A DNA stretch of 64,000 nt from Marivirga salinae (GTDB lineage Bacteria > Bacteroidota > Bacteroidia > Cytophagales > Cyclobacteriaceae), in assembly GCF_030503855.1 (NCBI RefSeq), contig NZ_CP129971.1, positions 1,371,501 to 1,435,500 on the forward strand, given 5' to 3'. A program made the position numbers and the translations under genes. This document shows, piece after piece, positions 1 to 9,720 of the stretch; the stretch's first letter is position 1, and each line of letters begins with the position of its first letter. The notes below the pieces were generated by a model that worked only from the letters and a program-made list of their open reading frames with translations, did no database searches and had not been told where the DNA came from.

Positions 1-1440
1 GATATAATTACTCAATCTATTGATTTTGCTTTAGAAGAGTTAGAAAAGGTACCAACCAATAATGAAGAAATTAAATCTATAGAATCAGATAAGATCTTTC
101 GCAGTATTTATTTTCCATTTTTCACTCTCTACCCATCTGAATTTTTGTATTTCACAGGACAAAGAACCGGTAGTTTGGCTGAAGGTATTTATAGAGCTAA
201 ATTATCAGGTAATCAGTTTGAGAATGTGGAAGAAGTTCCAGTAATCAACACTAAAGAAAATGAGGGCGCAGCTGCAATTTCAGCAGATGGCAGAGTAATG
301 GTTTTTACAAGCTGCAACAAACGCGATGGGTTTGGGAGTTGCGATTTATATATTTCCTATTACGAAGGAGATGAATGGCAGAAACCAGAGAATTTAGGTG
401 TTAGTGTTAATTCAAATGCTTGGGAATCACAGCCTTTCCTTTCTTCAGATGGAAGGTTTTTGATATTTAGCTCCAATAGGAAAGGTGGATTTGGTAAAAG
501 AGATCTTTATTATTCCAGAAAGGAGGGCGATGAATGGATGGAAGCTGTCAATTTAGGAGCGGAAGTAAATACTTTTGCTGATGAGATATCTCCTTTTCTA
601 ACCTTATCTAATGATGAATTATATTTTAGCTCGAATGGTAGAGTGGGGATGGGAGGATTTGATATCTATAAAACGAAATGGCCTATCAATAAAGGGGAAA
701 TTGAAAATATCGGCTTACCCATCAATACTTTTAGCAATGAACTTTCCTATCACCAGAAATTTAGTGGAGAAAAATATTGGTCGAGAGAGTTGCAGTCAGA
801 TGCCAAATACCCTCCATCTAAAATATTTTTTAATGATAAGGAAAAAGGTGGAGAAATTAATTTGGTTTTCGGGAATGTCATAAATGAGGTAGATAGTGCT
901 AAGCTCAAAGCTAAGATTCAGATCTATGATTTGGAATTAGATAGCCTTGTTCAAGAAACCTATAGCAATTCGCTAGATGGCAGGTATAAGGTGATCATAC
1001 CTAGGCCATCAGATTATGCTTTTTACGTAGAGGCATCCGGATATTTATTTCAATCTAAGAAATTAGAAGTAAATGAAAGAAGAACGGAATTAAATTTTGC
1101 TTTAAAACCAATAGAGAAAGGAGCTACTGTAGAATTAAATAATATTTATTTTGAATTTGATAGTTATGAGTTATCTGAGAGGTCGAAAAACGAAATAAAT
1201 AAGATTGCTGACTTTCTGATTCAAAATCCAGAGGTAGCTATTGAGATTGGTGGATACACTGATGAAGTGGGCTCCAAAGAATATAATAAAGAGTTATCAA
1301 GAAAAAGAGCAAGTGCTGTTTATGATAAAATAATACAAAAAAACGGTGTTGATAAGGAAAAAATTAATATAGTAGGCTATGGAGCTAGAAAATTACCGTC
1401 AGGAGAATTCAAAAAGACTGTAATATTTAGAGTTTTGTAG
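1..1440 (+). CDS. OmpA-family protein with PD40 repeats, 5' end outside window
   Basis: The reading frame is open from base 1, so the gene begins upstream; 479 residues are visible. Residues about 50-235 hold several PD40/WD40-like blades (repeated SSDGR and SSNRKGGFGKRDLYYS-type strings), typical of periplasmic TolB-like propellers. A short carboxypeptidase-regulatory-like sandwich follows at about 285-370. The C-terminal 100 residues are an OmpA peptidoglycan-binding domain (IYFEFDSYEL, then GGYTDEVGS and LSRKRASAVYD). Families with this order in Bacteroidota often have N-terminal TPR repeats and resemble PorE of the type IX secretion system, which ties the machinery to peptidoglycan. That link is inference, because the N terminus is missing. 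The first in-frame start candidate inside the window, a TTG at 145, lies mid-domain and is not a start. Confidence 0.85.
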   Translation, partial: DIITQSIDFALEELEKVPTNNEEIKSIESDKIFRSIYFPFFTLYPSEFLYFTGQRTGSLAEGIYRAKLSGNQFENVEEVPVINTKENEGAAAISADGRVMVFTSCNKRDGFGSCDLYISYYEGDEWQKPENLGVSVNSNAWESQPFLSSDGRFLIFSSNRKGGFGKRDLYYSRKEGDEWMEAVNLGAEVNTFADEISPFLTLSNDELYFSSNGRVGMGGFDIYKTKWPINKGEIENIGLPINTFSNELSYHQKFSGEKYWSRELQSDAKYPPSKIFFNDKEKGGEINLVFGNVINEVDSAKLKAKIQIYDLELDSLVQETYSNSLDGRYKVIIPRPSDYAFYVEASGYLFQSKKLEVNERRTELNFALKPIEKGATVELNNIYFEFDSYELSERSKNEINKIADFLIQNPEVAIEIGGYTDEVGSKEYNKELSRKRASAVYDKIIQKNGVDKEKINIVGYGARKLPSGEFKKTVIFRVL

Positions 1441-1682
1441 AAGGTTTTTCTTTTTAATATTATATTAGAATATTAATATTTAAACAATTTCTTGAAAAAG
1501 AAGTTTATTTCAAATCTATTGTTTTATTGGCTTTATTGCCTATAATAGACTTGTTTAAAAGGAAAAGTATAGTTAATATTTGGTAAATAATTTTCAAGAA
1601 AAATTTATATTTTGTTAGGAATTTTGATTTGATATTATGTACTTTTAACCTTTAATTATTGTTAACCTAAACTAAAATAAGT

Positions 1683-4600
1683 ATGAAGAAGATTCTACTA
1701 ACATGTATGATGTTGGTGTTCGTGCTATATGCATGGGCGCAGGATCGCACCGTAAGCGGTAAAGTTACTGACTCCGAAACTGGAGAAGGCTTACCGGGTG
1801 TGAATGTTTTATTAAAAGGTACCGGTACTGGGGTCAATACTGACCTTGATGGAAATTATAAAATTTCCGTGCCATCCGAAGGTGGTACATTGGTTTTTAC
1901 GTTTATTGGAATGTCAAAACAGGAAGTTTCAGTAGGCGCTAGGTCTATAATTGATGTTCAATTGGTGACAGATGTACAGCAGTTAAATGAAGTAATCGTC
2001 ACGGCATCCGGTATTGAAAGAGAGGCCAGATCCACGGGGTACGCAGTACAGACTGTTGATTCGGAGGAAGTATTGAAGGCTAGAGAGGGTAACATCGCCA
2101 ATGCTTTGGCAGGAAAGGTAGCCGGAGTGGACGTGAATGCTTCTTCAGGTACAGTGGGAGGATCGTCCCGTGTGGTAATCAGGGGTGTAAGTTCCATAGG
2201 TCAGGACAATCAGCCTTTGTATGTAGTAGATGGTGTACCTATCCAAAATACCAACATTGCTTCAGTGGATAGATTTTCAGGTGTAGATTACGGTAACCGT
2301 GCCGGTAACATAAATCCTGATGATATAGAATCCATGACAGTACTGAAAGGAGGAGCTGCTTCTGCCCTATACGGTCAGCGAGCGCGTAACGGTGTAATTG
2401 TTATCACCACCAAGAAAGGATCAAAGAACACCAAAATGTCAGTGACAGTCAATAGTTCAGTGAGATTTGATAGCCCTTTCCGTCTTCCTAACTATCAAAA
2501 TATATATGGTCAGGGTTCGCAAAACAAGTTGGACAGTGCCTCATTGTCAAACTGGGGTCCAGAGATGGATGGTCGAACTTTCATTGCCCCTGATAGCTCA
2601 TCGAGAAACTATACAGCCGTTCCTGATAACGTAGAAAACTTCTACAGAACTGGAAGAACCAATATCAATTCAGTTTCACTTGCTGGAGGAGATGAAAGTT
2701 CTACTTACCGTTTTGGTATTACGAAATTTGACCAGGAAGGTATAGTACCTAATACAGCATTGGAGCGATACTCATTCAACCTGAATGGCAGCAGAGACTT
2801 TAACAATAATTTCTACTCCAGCTTTAATGCGACCTACCAGCGATCAGATAATAATGGTCGTCCTGAGACAGGTTTCAATAACCCGAATGCAGTATCATCT
2901 ATTGTTACTACGATCCCACGAAATATTGATTTGGAGTCGTATAGCGATCCGGAGGATTATTTGAACGAAGACGGAACCCCTGTTCCCTTTTTAGGAGTAA
3001 ATCAGAACCCTTACTTCTCTTTAAATGAGAACATATTTACCCAGCAGGTAGACAGGCTTTTCGGTTACGGTTTGGTAGGATTCAGGCCAACAGACTGGAT
3101 AAACATATCTTGGAGATTGGGAACAGATGTGATATTCGATAGAAGAAAGCAAATCTACCGAGTAGGATCAAACGGGAACGCAGATGGAGCATTATGGGAG
3201 GATAGAATTTTTGAATCCCAGACCAACTCAGATTTATTGTTAACCATCAATAGAGACATTACCGAAAAATTTAACCTGAATATGATTTTAGGCCACAACG
3301 TCAATGATATCTCAGTAGAGACCTTATTTAACAGAGGCCAGGAGCTGGTGGATCCCAACTTATTTGTGGTTCAAAATGCGGTTTCTACAGAAATCAATTA
3401 CAGGGTACCTTCTAGAAGAAGGTTGGTAGGTGCGTTTTTTGATGCAGGCTTCTCATGGGACAACTACTTGTTCTTAAACATCACAGGCCGTAATGACTGG
3501 AACTCTACCTTGCCGAAGGATAACAAAAGCTACTTCTTCCCTGGAGTAAGTGCCAGTGCAGTTTTGACTGATGCCTTTGATTTTGGTTCTGATATAGCCA
3601 ACTTCATCAAAGTAAGAGCCAACTGGTCTCAGGTGGGTGGCGCAACAGACGAGTTCCAATTGCAATTCAGGTTCTTTCCTCAAACAAGTATATTCCAATT
3701 GTTTGGTGTAGACAATACTTATCCGTTCAACGGAATTCCTGGCTTTGCCGGTACCAGCGTGTTACCTAACAGAGAATTACGACCTGAAATTTCTACTTCC
3801 TATGAAATTGGTGGAGAATTTCATTTCTTCCTCAGCAGGTTGATTGTTGATGCAACCTACTATAACCAAACCACCGATGACCAGATCATCAGCGTGGACG
3901 TGGCGCCATCTACTGGTTTTTCTGCCTTTTTCTTGAATGCTGGAGCGATTGAAAACAGAGGAGTAGAGATCAAAATGAGCGGTACGCCAATCGAAGCAGG
4001 AGATTTCACATGGACTTCCACAGTTAACTTCGCTAGAAACGTGAACACTTTATTGTCATTGACAGATGACTTCGAGTTCGTTTCAGTGCCAGGCACAAGG
4101 ACTGACCCCAGCTTACGTGCTTACATTGGAGAGTCTGTAGGTACTATATTTGGTTCAGATTGGAGAAGAGATGATGAAGGTAATCTTTTGATCAACCCTG
4201 ACAACGGCCTTCGTCTGGATCAGGATGGTCAAAAGATTGGAAATATCGTGCCAGACTTCAGATTAGGTTTTCAAAATGAAATCAACTTCAAGGGAATTGC
4301 AATCAGTGCCCTGATCGACTGGAGACAAGGCGGACAAATTCATTCGCAGACTGTTCAAAGCTTGCGAGGAAGCGGATCAGTTGCAGAAACAGCTGTCGGA
4401 AGGGATTTAGCCTATATCGATAATGGCGTGATCCTTCTGGAAGAAGATGAAGACGGGAATGCCACCTCCACACGACCTAACGACATTCCAATTACTGCGC
4501 AACAATTCTGGGCCCAGCAAAATGGAGTGGATGCCGATGGTGTGTTCGATGCTACTTACGTGAAGTTAAGAGAGGTGAGCGCATCCTATACGCTACCAAG

Positions 4601-4796
4601 CTCGTGGATGGGTAATTTACCGATAAACAGCTTATCGTTTGGTATCGAAGGTCGTAACTTGGCATTGCTGTACTCTAAGATACCACATATCGACCCAGAG
4701 GTTAGTTTCTATGGCTCAGGTAATGCGCAAGGTATAGAGGCATTCAACTTGCCAACAACTCGATCTTTAGGTGTAAATGTTAAGTTGACATTTTAA
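1683..4796 (+). CDS. SusC/RagA-family TonB-dependent outer-membrane transporter
   Basis: 1037 residues, the usual SusC length. A signal peptide ends at about residue 19 (LYAWAQ). It is followed by a carboxypeptidase-D-regulatory-like sandwich (about 20-110, VSGKVTDSETGEGLPGVNV), a plug (about 115-230, with RGVSSIGQDNQPLYVVDGVP, typical of the SusC signature region) and a large barrel ending in phenylalanine (VNVKLTF), as expected for outer-membrane insertion. It should import an oligomeric substrate with the SusD-like lipoprotein encoded 17 nt downstream. The substrate cannot be named: no glycoside hydrolase, sulfatase, protease or regulator adjoins it. Bases look noticeably less AT-rich than the genes on either side, which could mean strong expression or a different history. 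Confidence 0.95.
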   Translation: MKKILLTCMMLVFVLYAWAQDRTVSGKVTDSETGEGLPGVNVLLKGTGTGVNTDLDGNYKISVPSEGGTLVFTFIGMSKQEVSVGARSIIDVQLVTDVQQLNEVIVTASGIEREARSTGYAVQTVDSEEVLKAREGNIANALAGKVAGVDVNASSGTVGGSSRVVIRGVSSIGQDNQPLYVVDGVPIQNTNIASVDRFSGVDYGNRAGNINPDDIESMTVLKGGAASALYGQRARNGVIVITTKKGSKNTKMSVTVNSSVRFDSPFRLPNYQNIYGQGSQNKLDSASLSNWGPEMDGRTFIAPDSSSRNYTAVPDNVENFYRTGRTNINSVSLAGGDESSTYRFGITKFDQEGIVPNTALERYSFNLNGSRDFNNNFYSSFNATYQRSDNNGRPETGFNNPNAVSSIVTTIPRNIDLESYSDPEDYLNEDGTPVPFLGVNQNPYFSLNENIFTQQVDRLFGYGLVGFRPTDWINISWRLGTDVIFDRRKQIYRVGSNGNADGALWEDRIFESQTNSDLLLTINRDITEKFNLNMILGHNVNDISVETLFNRGQELVDPNLFVVQNAVSTEINYRVPSRRRLVGAFFDAGFSWDNYLFLNITGRNDWNSTLPKDNKSYFFPGVSASAVLTDAFDFGSDIANFIKVRANWSQVGGATDEFQLQFRFFPQTSIFQLFGVDNTYPFNGIPGFAGTSVLPNRELRPEISTSYEIGGEFHFFLSRLIVDATYYNQTTDDQIISVDVAPSTGFSAFFLNAGAIENRGVEIKMSGTPIEAGDFTWTSTVNFARNVNTLLSLTDDFEFVSVPGTRTDPSLRAYIGESVGTIFGSDWRRDDEGNLLINPDNGLRLDQDGQKIGNIVPDFRLGFQNEINFKGIAISALIDWRQGGQIHSQTVQSLRGSGSVAETAVGRDLAYIDNGVILLEEDEDGNATSTRPNDIPITAQQFWAQQNGVDADGVFDATYVKLREVSASYTLPSSWMGNLPINSLSFGIEGRNLALLYSKIPHIDPEVSFYGSGNAQGIEAFNLPTTRSLGVNVKLTF

Positions 4797-4813
4797 TTAA
4801 AATACAGATAATC

Positions 4814-6292
4814 ATGAAAAAATACATATTTATATTTTTGATCGGATTAGTGACATTAACATCCTGCGAAGATGATTTTCTTGATGTTAACACCGATCCT
4901 ACTGCCTCAACAGAAGTTCCTCCAGGTACTTTGTTGATGAACGCATCAATTGCCCTTTCCCAGAACAGGTTGAATACCCTGAGCCCTGACGGAGCGGCAT
5001 ATATTCAGCACCATAAACCAATTGTTGTACTTACTGCCCCTGATACCTATGGTTTCAGCGAAATCGGTAACAACAACTTCTGGGAGTTTTCTTTCTATCA
5101 GGATATCATCAAAGATCCTAATCTGGGAATTACCCTGGCTGAAGAGCGAGGTAACTTCAACGTGTCTGCCCAGTTAAAGCTTTTACAGGCTTTCGCATGG
5201 ATACATGGGGTTGACAGATGGGGAGAGATGCCTTTCTTTCAGGTGAATAACCCTGAATTCCCTAATCCGATGTTTGACGAAGGAGCAGAGATATACCAAG
5301 GCATCATTGACTTAATAAATGAGGCACTGGATCAGATTGACCTTGACCAGCAGGTTGAACCATTCACCATCGTGGCCTTCGATCATATTTACGGAGGAGA
5401 CATGAATAAGTGGGAGGCTTTTGGGAATAGCTTGAAGTTGAGAGCCCTTATGCGTCTTTCTTATGTAGAAAACAGAGATGCTGAAATCAGTGCCCTTTTA
5501 GGGTCAGGAGTGAATTTCATCGATGCCCTTGATGGATCGGAAGATGCGGTTTTCAGATATTTCAATAACAGACCTAATCAGAATTTTGATTACGCTACCT
5601 TTGATAATTTTACCCAGTTTAATTCATTTCTACCAAGTGCAAGCAACAGGGTTCATCAGGCATGGCGTTTGGCATCAAACCGTATGGTTACCTTGCTGAC
5701 GGACGACAATGACCCGAGGTTGAACTCCTTCTTTGTGCCTTTCTATTCACAACCAGATGGCTATGCATTTACAGGTGCAGTGAATGGTTCAGCACCACTT
5801 CCGGATGCAGCAGAAAGAGGTTTCGTATCTCCATTCTACATTCGACAGGATGCACCTGATGTGTGGTTTGCTGCCTCTGAATATTGGTTATTGGTGGCAG
5901 AAGCCTACCAGCGAGGTCTTGTTTCTGGCGATGCGCAGACTGCTTTTGCCAATGGTGTTATCGCTCATATGAATATATTCGATGGTACTGCACAGGAGAT
6001 ATCCGATGCCGACAAGGATGCTTACATTGCGGCAAATACACTTGCCTCTAAAGGAGATGCTACTTCATTCATCCAGACAGAGCTTTATAAAGCACTATTT
6101 GGAAACGGTGTTGAAGCATGGTCGCACTGGAGAAGAACCAAACGTCCTGCATTGACTCCGGCCGTGGGAGGTCCAATTACTACTGTAATTAGCAGAATCC
6201 CACTTCCTCAGTCACCACTAGGAGCAAACAGCAATGCACCTGAGGTGTCGAAACTTAGAGATGTTCCAGTATTTTTTGAAAGACAAGAATAA
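4814..6292 (+). CDS. SusD/RagB-family (SusD-like_2 type) substrate-binding lipoprotein
   Basis: 492 residues with a lipoprotein signal (FLIGLVTLTSC, lipid-modified Cys at about 18) followed by the acidic EDDFLDVN typical of surface-exported Bacteroidota lipoproteins. The helical region with AFAWIHGVDRWGEMPFFQ and the C-terminal EAWSHWRRTKRPALTP match the SusD-like_2 subgroup. It would sit as the lid on the SusC barrel encoded 17 nt upstream. The next lipoprotein gene starts 10 nt downstream, so the three genes are almost certainly one transcript. Confidence 0.92.
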   Translation: MKKYIFIFLIGLVTLTSCEDDFLDVNTDPTASTEVPPGTLLMNASIALSQNRLNTLSPDGAAYIQHHKPIVVLTAPDTYGFSEIGNNNFWEFSFYQDIIKDPNLGITLAEERGNFNVSAQLKLLQAFAWIHGVDRWGEMPFFQVNNPEFPNPMFDEGAEIYQGIIDLINEALDQIDLDQQVEPFTIVAFDHIYGGDMNKWEAFGNSLKLRALMRLSYVENRDAEISALLGSGVNFIDALDGSEDAVFRYFNNRPNQNFDYATFDNFTQFNSFLPSASNRVHQAWRLASNRMVTLLTDDNDPRLNSFFVPFYSQPDGYAFTGAVNGSAPLPDAAERGFVSPFYIRQDAPDVWFAASEYWLLVAEAYQRGLVSGDAQTAFANGVIAHMNIFDGTAQEISDADKDAYIAANTLASKGDATSFIQTELYKALFGNGVEAWSHWRRTKRPALTPAVGGPITTVISRIPLPQSPLGANSNAPEVSKLRDVPVFFERQE

Positions 6293-6302
6293 TTTATAAG
6301 AT

Positions 6303-7214
6303 ATGAAAAAACTGATATATTTAATATTTGCCCTAGTTGTTTTTGCCTCCTGTGAGGAGGACTATGATAATCCTATAGAGGGACTAGAAACGACTAATTT
6401 GTTTGTACAGTTAGGTGCCAATACGCCTGATTCAGTTAGTTTGACCGAGGGCGAAATGACACAGTCATTGACCATTCAGGCGCCAATTTCTGCTAACCAG
6501 AATTTATTGGCCTCTCTTACTTTTGAAGGTTCTGCCGTTTATGGCACCGACTTCATCATTGAGACGCCAGATGGTGACTTCCTTGTTTCAGCTGATGCAG
6601 ACGGAGCGGTGATCCGGGTACCATTCTTACCCGCTAAGCCGAATGAATTTGTAACAGACCAGGTTTCATTCATTATTTCTTTTGCCGAGAACTTTATCCA
6701 GGATGGCGACAAAGATCTTACTGTCACTTTAACAGGTGCTACCGGTGAGGAGAATTCCGGTGTTACCTTAGATGGAGGTCGTGGGTCAATACGTAGACAG
6801 TTCTATATCGAAATCGCAGATAACGATTGTGGAAATCTTGCTGGTCTCTATGATGTTGAAGGTGATGTTCTTGTCTCTGACCTTGGTCCATTGACCTATA
6901 ATTATGATGAAGCATTAGGGTTAGCTGATTGTACACAAGAAGGAATTTATCCAGTTGTAGATATTACTGGAGGACTTTGGAGTGATGGATATGCTAATCT
7001 TTATGGAACGTCAGCTATAAATGCTTTAATCACTATTAATAGCACAAATAATGAGGTTACATGGGGTACGGTAAGCGACCAGTTCGGTGGAGCAATCATT
7101 CAAGATCCAGTGCAGCCAGTTAGTAACTATGATCCATCTTCCAACACAGTTACAATTTACTGGACTGCGACAGCATATAATGAAAGAGGTGTTACTACTT
7201 ACACATTACAATAA
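6303..7214 (+). CDS. SusCD-linked surface lipoprotein with Calx-beta-like domain
   Basis: 303 residues. A lipoprotein signal (ALVVFASC, Cys at 17) is followed by an acidic stretch (EEDYDNP), again suggesting surface display. Residues about 30-175 look like a Calx-beta-type sandwich (YGTDFII, then an acidic DGDKDLTVTLTGA strand). The C-terminal third (NDCGNLAGLYDVEGDV onwards) resembles the small beta-rich tail of SusE/SusF-position lipoproteins. It is third in the SusC-SusD operon, where an accessory substrate-binding protein is usual. Function is inferred from position. Base composition becomes clearly more AT-rich from about 6830 to the end. Confidence 0.8.
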   Translation: MKKLIYLIFALVVFASCEEDYDNPIEGLETTNLFVQLGANTPDSVSLTEGEMTQSLTIQAPISANQNLLASLTFEGSAVYGTDFIIETPDGDFLVSADADGAVIRVPFLPAKPNEFVTDQVSFIISFAENFIQDGDKDLTVTLTGATGEENSGVTLDGGRGSIRRQFYIEIADNDCGNLAGLYDVEGDVLVSDLGPLTYNYDEALGLADCTQEGIYPVVDITGGLWSDGYANLYGTSAINALITINSTNNEVTWGTVSDQFGGAIIQDPVQPVSNYDPSSNTVTIYWTATAYNERGVTTYTLQ

Positions 7215-7231
7215 TCAGAGTTTAATTTTTC

Positions 7232-7266
7232 AAAAAGCTTGTACTTTTGTACAAGCTTTTTTTATG
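7232..7266 (+). terminator. Rho-independent terminator of the SusC-SusD operon
   Basis: Perfect 13-bp inverted repeat (7232-7244 with 7249-7261, AAAAAGCTTGTAC) around a TTTT loop, running into a T tract. It lies 18 bases after the last gene of the uptake operon. Confidence 0.85.
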
Positions 7267-7454
7267 CCTTTTGAATTAAATTAATTCAGATCTGTATAAC
7301 TATTTTGATTATTAAATGACGTAATTATGGAAAGTAACGCTTTCATTATCGCTTTAAAAGTAAGGTATAGAGTCAGGGGAAATTTTAATTGGAAATAGTA
7401 AATGGATGATATATATTGCCTTTCATTTCCCTTTTTATCTATTATCTTTGAGCC

Positions 7455-8546
7455 GTGAACCGACTCAAACCCATTTTATATTTATTTGGAGGCGCGATAT
7501 TACTTTATTTAGTCAGCCTTCTCTTTTCTGATATATTAATATATATCATCATTTCCCTGATAATTTCAACTATCCTACGTCCTTTAGTAGGTTATTTAAA
7601 TAGCTTATATTTTTATGGATACAAACTGCCAAAGGTCTTTACTATTATAATATCATTTACCGTCTTTATAGGATTTATCGTCCTTTTTGTGGGGCTGTTT
7701 ATTCCTTTGGTTTCAGAGCAAATCCAAATTCTGAGTAAACTCAATTATGATAATCTCTATAATAGAATTACAACCCCAATTCAATCAATTGAAGTATTTT
7801 TAATTAATTCTATTCCTAATATTGGAGAGCAAGGATTTCTGATTGACCGATTAAAGGAGAGTTTTACGAACTTTGCTCAAACAGTAGATTTTAGTTACGT
7901 ATTAAATAATTTTATTTCCATTACAGGTAGTATTTTCGTTGCTATTTTGGCAGTTCTTTTTATTACTTTCTTTTTACTTTATGAAAAAGGCTTAGCTAGA
8001 AGAAAATTTATCCAATTAATTCCCAATAAATACTTTGAGGTATCTATTGGGGCTATTTATAAAATCGAAAAGCTCCTTTCCAATTATTTATTAGGACTAT
8101 TATTTCAAATGATTTCAATATTTACAATTGCGTCTGTTGGGCTAAGTATTTTCGGGATCAAATATGCTGTGACTATTGCGGTATTTGCAGCAGTTGCTAA
8201 TCTTATACCTTATGCAGGGCCAATTTTAGGGGCAACTTTTGGGATTATAGTAGGGGTTACTACTGGTGGGATTTTCGAACTTAGTAATGAACTTTTCCTC
8301 TTAGTGGTAAAGATTGTGTCGGTTTTTGCAGTAGTTCAGATCACCGATAATATTGTATTGCAACCACTTATTTTTTCAAAAAGTGTAAAAGCCCATCCAT
8401 TAGAGATTTTTGTTATTATCTTTGCAGGCGCATCCTTGGCAGGGGTGATAGGAATGATAGCAGCTATTCCGGTTTATACCGTTATAAGAGTAGTGCTGAT
8501 TGAACTTTATCAAGGATACAAGCAATATAAGATTTTTCAGAATTAA
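7455..8546 (+). CDS. AI-2E family transporter (PerM/UPF0118-type permease)
   Basis: 363 residues starting at GTG. The protein has about eight hydrophobic segments: pairs near residues 7-40 and 60-90, a long soluble stretch at about 90-150, then helices to the C terminus. It carries the family pattern around AVANLIPYAGPILGATFG and a late QITDNIVLQPLIFSKSVKAHP segment, both strong markers of the AI-2E/PerM family. Family members have been linked to AI-2 export, ion antiport and osmotic stress, so the substrate stays open. No later ATG gives a sensible start. A promoter-like TATCTTTG sits at 7443-7450, only four bases before the start codon. ychF follows after 13 nt. Confidence 0.9.
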   Translation: MNRLKPILYLFGGAILLYLVSLLFSDILIYIIISLIISTILRPLVGYLNSLYFYGYKLPKVFTIIISFTVFIGFIVLFVGLFIPLVSEQIQILSKLNYDNLYNRITTPIQSIEVFLINSIPNIGEQGFLIDRLKESFTNFAQTVDFSYVLNNFISITGSIFVAILAVLFITFFLLYEKGLARRKFIQLIPNKYFEVSIGAIYKIEKLLSNYLLGLLFQMISIFTIASVGLSIFGIKYAVTIAVFAAVANLIPYAGPILGATFGIIVGVTTGGIFELSNELFLLVVKIVSVFAVVQITDNIVLQPLIFSKSVKAHPLEIFVIIFAGASLAGVIGMIAAIPVYTVIRVVLIELYQGYKQYKIFQN

Positions 8547-8559
8547 ATAATTTATTTTC

Positions 8560-9657
8560 ATGGGGTTACAGTGTGGTATTGTTGGTTTACCAAATGTTGG
8601 AAAGTCAACTTTGTTTAACGCACTTTCGAATGCGAAAGCTGAAGCGGCAAATTTTCCTTTTTGTACAATTGATCCAAATGTGGGCGTTATCAGCGTTCCA
8701 GATGAACGGTTGAATATTTTAGAAGAACTAGTCAATCCTAATAAGGTAGTGCCGACTATCATTGAATTTGTGGATATAGCAGGTTTGGTAGAAGGAGCAA
8801 GTAAAGGCGAAGGCTTAGGGAATAAATTTCTTGGCAACATCCGTGAGGTTGATGCCATTGTTCATGTTGTAAGATGTTTTGAAGATGATAATATTACACA
8901 TGTTTCTGGAAGGGTAAATCCAGTAGCGGATAAAGATATTATTGATACTGAATTGCAATTGAAAGATCTGGACTCAGTAGAAAAGAAAATTCAGAAGACG
9001 GAAAAAATTGCTAGATCAGGAGATGCCAATGCTAAAAGAGAAATGGCAATCCTAACTCAATATAAAGATGTATTAGAAGATGGTAAAAATGCCAGGACGC
9101 TAAAATTATCAAAAGAAGAGAAAGAGCCTGTCCGTGATTTAATGCTTTTAACTGATAAACCAGTAATTTATGTTACGAATGTGGAAGAATCTGCAGCGGT
9201 ATCTGGAAATGAATGGGTTGAAAAGTTTAAAGAATATGTAAAAGATGAGGAGGCTGAAGTAATAGTAGTCAGTGCGGCAATTGAATCTCAAATAGCTGAA
9301 TTTGATGATCTTGATGAGAAGGCCATGTTCTTGGAAGAATATGGGTTAACAGAATCAGGATTAAATAAATTGATTCGAGCCTCCTATTCTATTTTGGATC
9401 TAATCACCTACTTCACAGCTGGTAAACAAGAAGTTCGTGCCTGGACAATTAAAAAAGGCTGGAAAGCACCACAAGCTGCTGGTGTTATCCATACCGATTT
9501 TGAAAAAGGCTTTATCAAAGCTGAAGTAATTAAATTGGATGATTACCAAAAATATAAAACGGAACAAGCTTGTAAAGAAGCTGGAAAAATTTCAATTGAG
9601 GGCAAGGAATATGTGGTCAAGGATGGTGATATCATGCATTTTCGATTTAATGTGTAA
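8560..9657 (+). CDS. ychF: Redox-regulated ATPase YchF (Obg-like)
   Basis: 365 residues, the normal YchF length. G1 loop GLPNVGKST at about 8-16, switch region DIAGLVEGASKGEGLGNKF at about 70-88 and the YchF-specific NVEE motif at about 206-209, which replaces NKxD and favours ATP over GTP. A coiled-coil insert lies in the middle, and a TGS domain with AGKQEVRAWTI and VIHTDFEKGFIKAEVI is at the C terminus. YchF binds the ribosome and is a conserved cytoplasmic housekeeping protein. It probably shares a transcript with the permease 13 nt upstream. Confidence 0.97.
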   Translation: MGLQCGIVGLPNVGKSTLFNALSNAKAEAANFPFCTIDPNVGVISVPDERLNILEELVNPNKVVPTIIEFVDIAGLVEGASKGEGLGNKFLGNIREVDAIVHVVRCFEDDNITHVSGRVNPVADKDIIDTELQLKDLDSVEKKIQKTEKIARSGDANAKREMAILTQYKDVLEDGKNARTLKLSKEEKEPVRDLMLLTDKPVIYVTNVEESAAVSGNEWVEKFKEYVKDEEAEVIVVSAAIESQIAEFDDLDEKAMFLEEYGLTESGLNKLIRASYSILDLITYFTAGKQEVRAWTIKKGWKAPQAAGVIHTDFEKGFIKAEVIKLDDYQKYKTEQACKEAGKISIEGKEYVVKDGDIMHFRFNV

Positions 9658-9720
9658 ATTTTCTTAGAATTTTATAAACAATTTTATATCACGATTGGTC
9701 TTATAACAAAATAATGAATC

